Part shown: positions 5,631 through 6,632 of the stretch, in pieces
Position numbering within the stretch: position 1 is the stretch's first letter
Layout: each line of letters starts with the position of its first letter
NCBI GenBank assembly: GCA_003456455.1
Contig: DMRV01000296.1
Span: forward strand, 1 to 6,632
Reading direction: 5' to 3'
Source: Flavobacteriales bacterium
GTDB lineage: Bacteria; Bacteroidota; Bacteroidia; UBA10329
DNA length: 6,632 bases
The notes under the pieces: generated by a model
Databases searched by the model: none
Told to the model about the DNA's origin: nothing
What the model saw: only the letters and a program-made list of their open reading frames with translations
Translations under genes and position numbers: made by a program

Positions 5631-6632
5631 TTAGTCAGAATTTGTACTGAAATAGTTGTCTATTCTGGTTTTTACATTCTTCCGAATGTCCATATAAAAC
5701 AGGCCATAATCGGCAATGTGAAGGTTCTTCATGAAGCGAAACCAAGGTGCTTTTGTGTCGACCCACAGAACGTTTCCGCCAATATCTGCAATTTGCACTT
5801 CCATTTTCCGGGTTCTAATTCGTTTTGGGTTGAAAACCACAGTGCTTGAATAATCTTCTACGATAACATTTCCTGTATCTGTTGTCCATGTAAGTGGGTT
5901 GATGCTTTGCGTTTTCTTATGCCAAACTCCATCTGGAACAAAATCTTTTTTGTAGCTCATCCAAGTAACGTAACAGCCAGTTTCGTCAGCGCTATCGCAA
6001 ATTTTCAAATTCTCATAAAGTGTGTCAACGAGTGTAAAACCAATTATATATGCTGCAACCATTCGGTCTTTTAGTTCCGTTGTGTCAATCATTTCGCGAA
6101 GCAAACGCCTAGTGTGATGCGTGCCTTGGCTATGACCGGCTATAATGAATGGTCGGCCATTGCTGTGATTTTCGAGGAAATACTCAAACGCTCGTTTTAC
6201 ATCCTGATAGGCCAGATTTAGCGCCTTGTCTCCGTCAACGCTCTCATCGTAAAAAACACCCACCACTGCTTGTCTGTATCTGGGTGCATAAACACGGCAG
6301 CTAGCATTAAAAACGCTAGCCTGTAAACGAACCGGATATTTATCAACCTTTCGATTGATTTTCTTCATATCCAACCCAGCATTCCAAAGCGAACCTTTCT
6401 GGTAAATGGTTGGATGTACATAGAAAACATCGACTTCCTTAAGTGAATCTGAAACCCAGGTTTCACCTTTGGGAAGTACATCAGCCACATCTTTATTAAA
6501 TGGAAGTGCAGACCAACTTTCGGTTGTCGAATAGTCTGGTGCATATGAATGCTTTTCTTCATCAAATGATGTTTCCTGCGAAAAGGAAACAAGCGTAAAC
6601 AAGAAGAAAACTATTGAGACAGAAACCGTTTT
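5631..6632 (-). CDS. DUF3089-type alpha/beta hydrolase, exported (5' end cut by window edge)
   Basis: This lipase-like serine hydrolase of the DUF3089 family has 333 visible codons. The frame is open through base 6632. A TTG at 6600-6602 falls in the middle of a hydrophobic run, and the codons above it read KTVSVSIVFF, so the visible start is most of a signal peptide ending SFSQ. The true start is therefore probably just outside the window, perhaps only one codon away. In visible numbering, DVFYVHPTIY lies at 68-77, YAPRYRQA at 115-122, and the nucleophile elbow GHSQG with S168 (codon 6129-6131) at 166-170. The C-terminal HIADYGLFYMDIRKNV (305-320) may supply the catalytic His. No T9SS domain or lipobox Cys is seen, so the mature protein is probably periplasmic. 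The acid residue is not obvious. Substrate is unknown; an ester or lipid is inferred from the fold. It converges on the upstream gene with an 18-bp gap. Confidence 0.88.
   Translation of the reverse strand, partial: KTVSVSIVFFLFTLVSFSQETSFDEEKHSYAPDYSTTESWSALPFNKDVADVLPKGETWVSDSLKEVDVFYVHPTIYQKGSLWNAGLDMKKINRKVDKYPVRLQASVFNASCRVYAPRYRQAVVGVFYDESVDGDKALNLAYQDVKRAFEYFLENHSNGRPFIIAGHSQGTHHTRRLLREMIDTTELKDRMVAAYIIGFTLVDTLYENLKICDSADETGCYVTWMSYKKDFVPDGVWHKKTQSINPLTWTTDTGNVIVEDYSSTVVFNPKRIRTRKMEVQIADIGGNVLWVDTKAPWFRFMKNLHIADYGLFYMDIRKNVKTRIDNYFSTNSD

Noticed and set aside
6300..6320. Two GCTAGC hexamers separated by 9 bases that could form a stem-loop.
   Set aside because: They lie inside the DUF3089 coding region. 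GCTAGC is itself palindromic and occurs at other places in the window, so this looks like coincidence.

Overview
This window looks like chromosomal DNA from a member of the Bacteroidota, most likely a Flavobacteriales-type (possibly marine) bacterium. The evidence is moderately AT-rich DNA, little Shine-Dalgarno signal, 20-residue signal peptides ending in a Gln (…GQ, …SQ), and three proteins that end in a type IX secretion system (T9SS) type A sorting domain (Y/F-PNP-type motif, then a short beta-sandwich with an 'SSGKMV'/'DGKMV' turn and an 'L..GLY/GMY' strand). Genus and species cannot be read from the sequence.

Layout from left to right. An MscS-family mechanosensitive channel (minus strand, 39-911, with a possible TTG start at 953) lies just downstream of a large secreted phosphodiesterase (minus, 963-2879). 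The phosphodiesterase resembles bacterial sphingomyelinase C / beta-toxin. It also has an unassigned N-terminal beta-rich domain, an Ig-like domain and a T9SS sorting domain. After a 121-bp gap comes a secretory-lipase-like alpha/beta hydrolase with its own T9SS domain (minus, 3001-4440). A 116-bp divergent spacer containing a perfect 6-bp-arm dyad separates it from an unrecognised T9SS-sorted beta-rich protein (plus, 4557-5612). That gene converges, with an 18-bp gap, on a DUF3089-type alpha/beta hydrolase (minus, 5631 to the right edge). The last gene is cut by the window end: its reading frame stays open to base 6632 and encodes the rest of a signal peptide.

Working together (inference). 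Three of the five genes are exported hydrolases whose families act on phospholipid head groups or on esters/lipids. Two of these, plus the orphan protein, carry signals for export or surface attachment through the T9SS. A reasonable reading is a small lipid/phospholipid scavenging locus, with the sphingomyelinase-like enzyme as its most distinctive member. The sequence does not prove the genes are co-regulated, since orientations are mixed and only the phosphodiesterase-MscS pair looks like a tight transcription unit. No RNA genes, CRISPR arrays, insertion sequences or phage genes were found, and no gene-free stretch exceeds about 120 bases.
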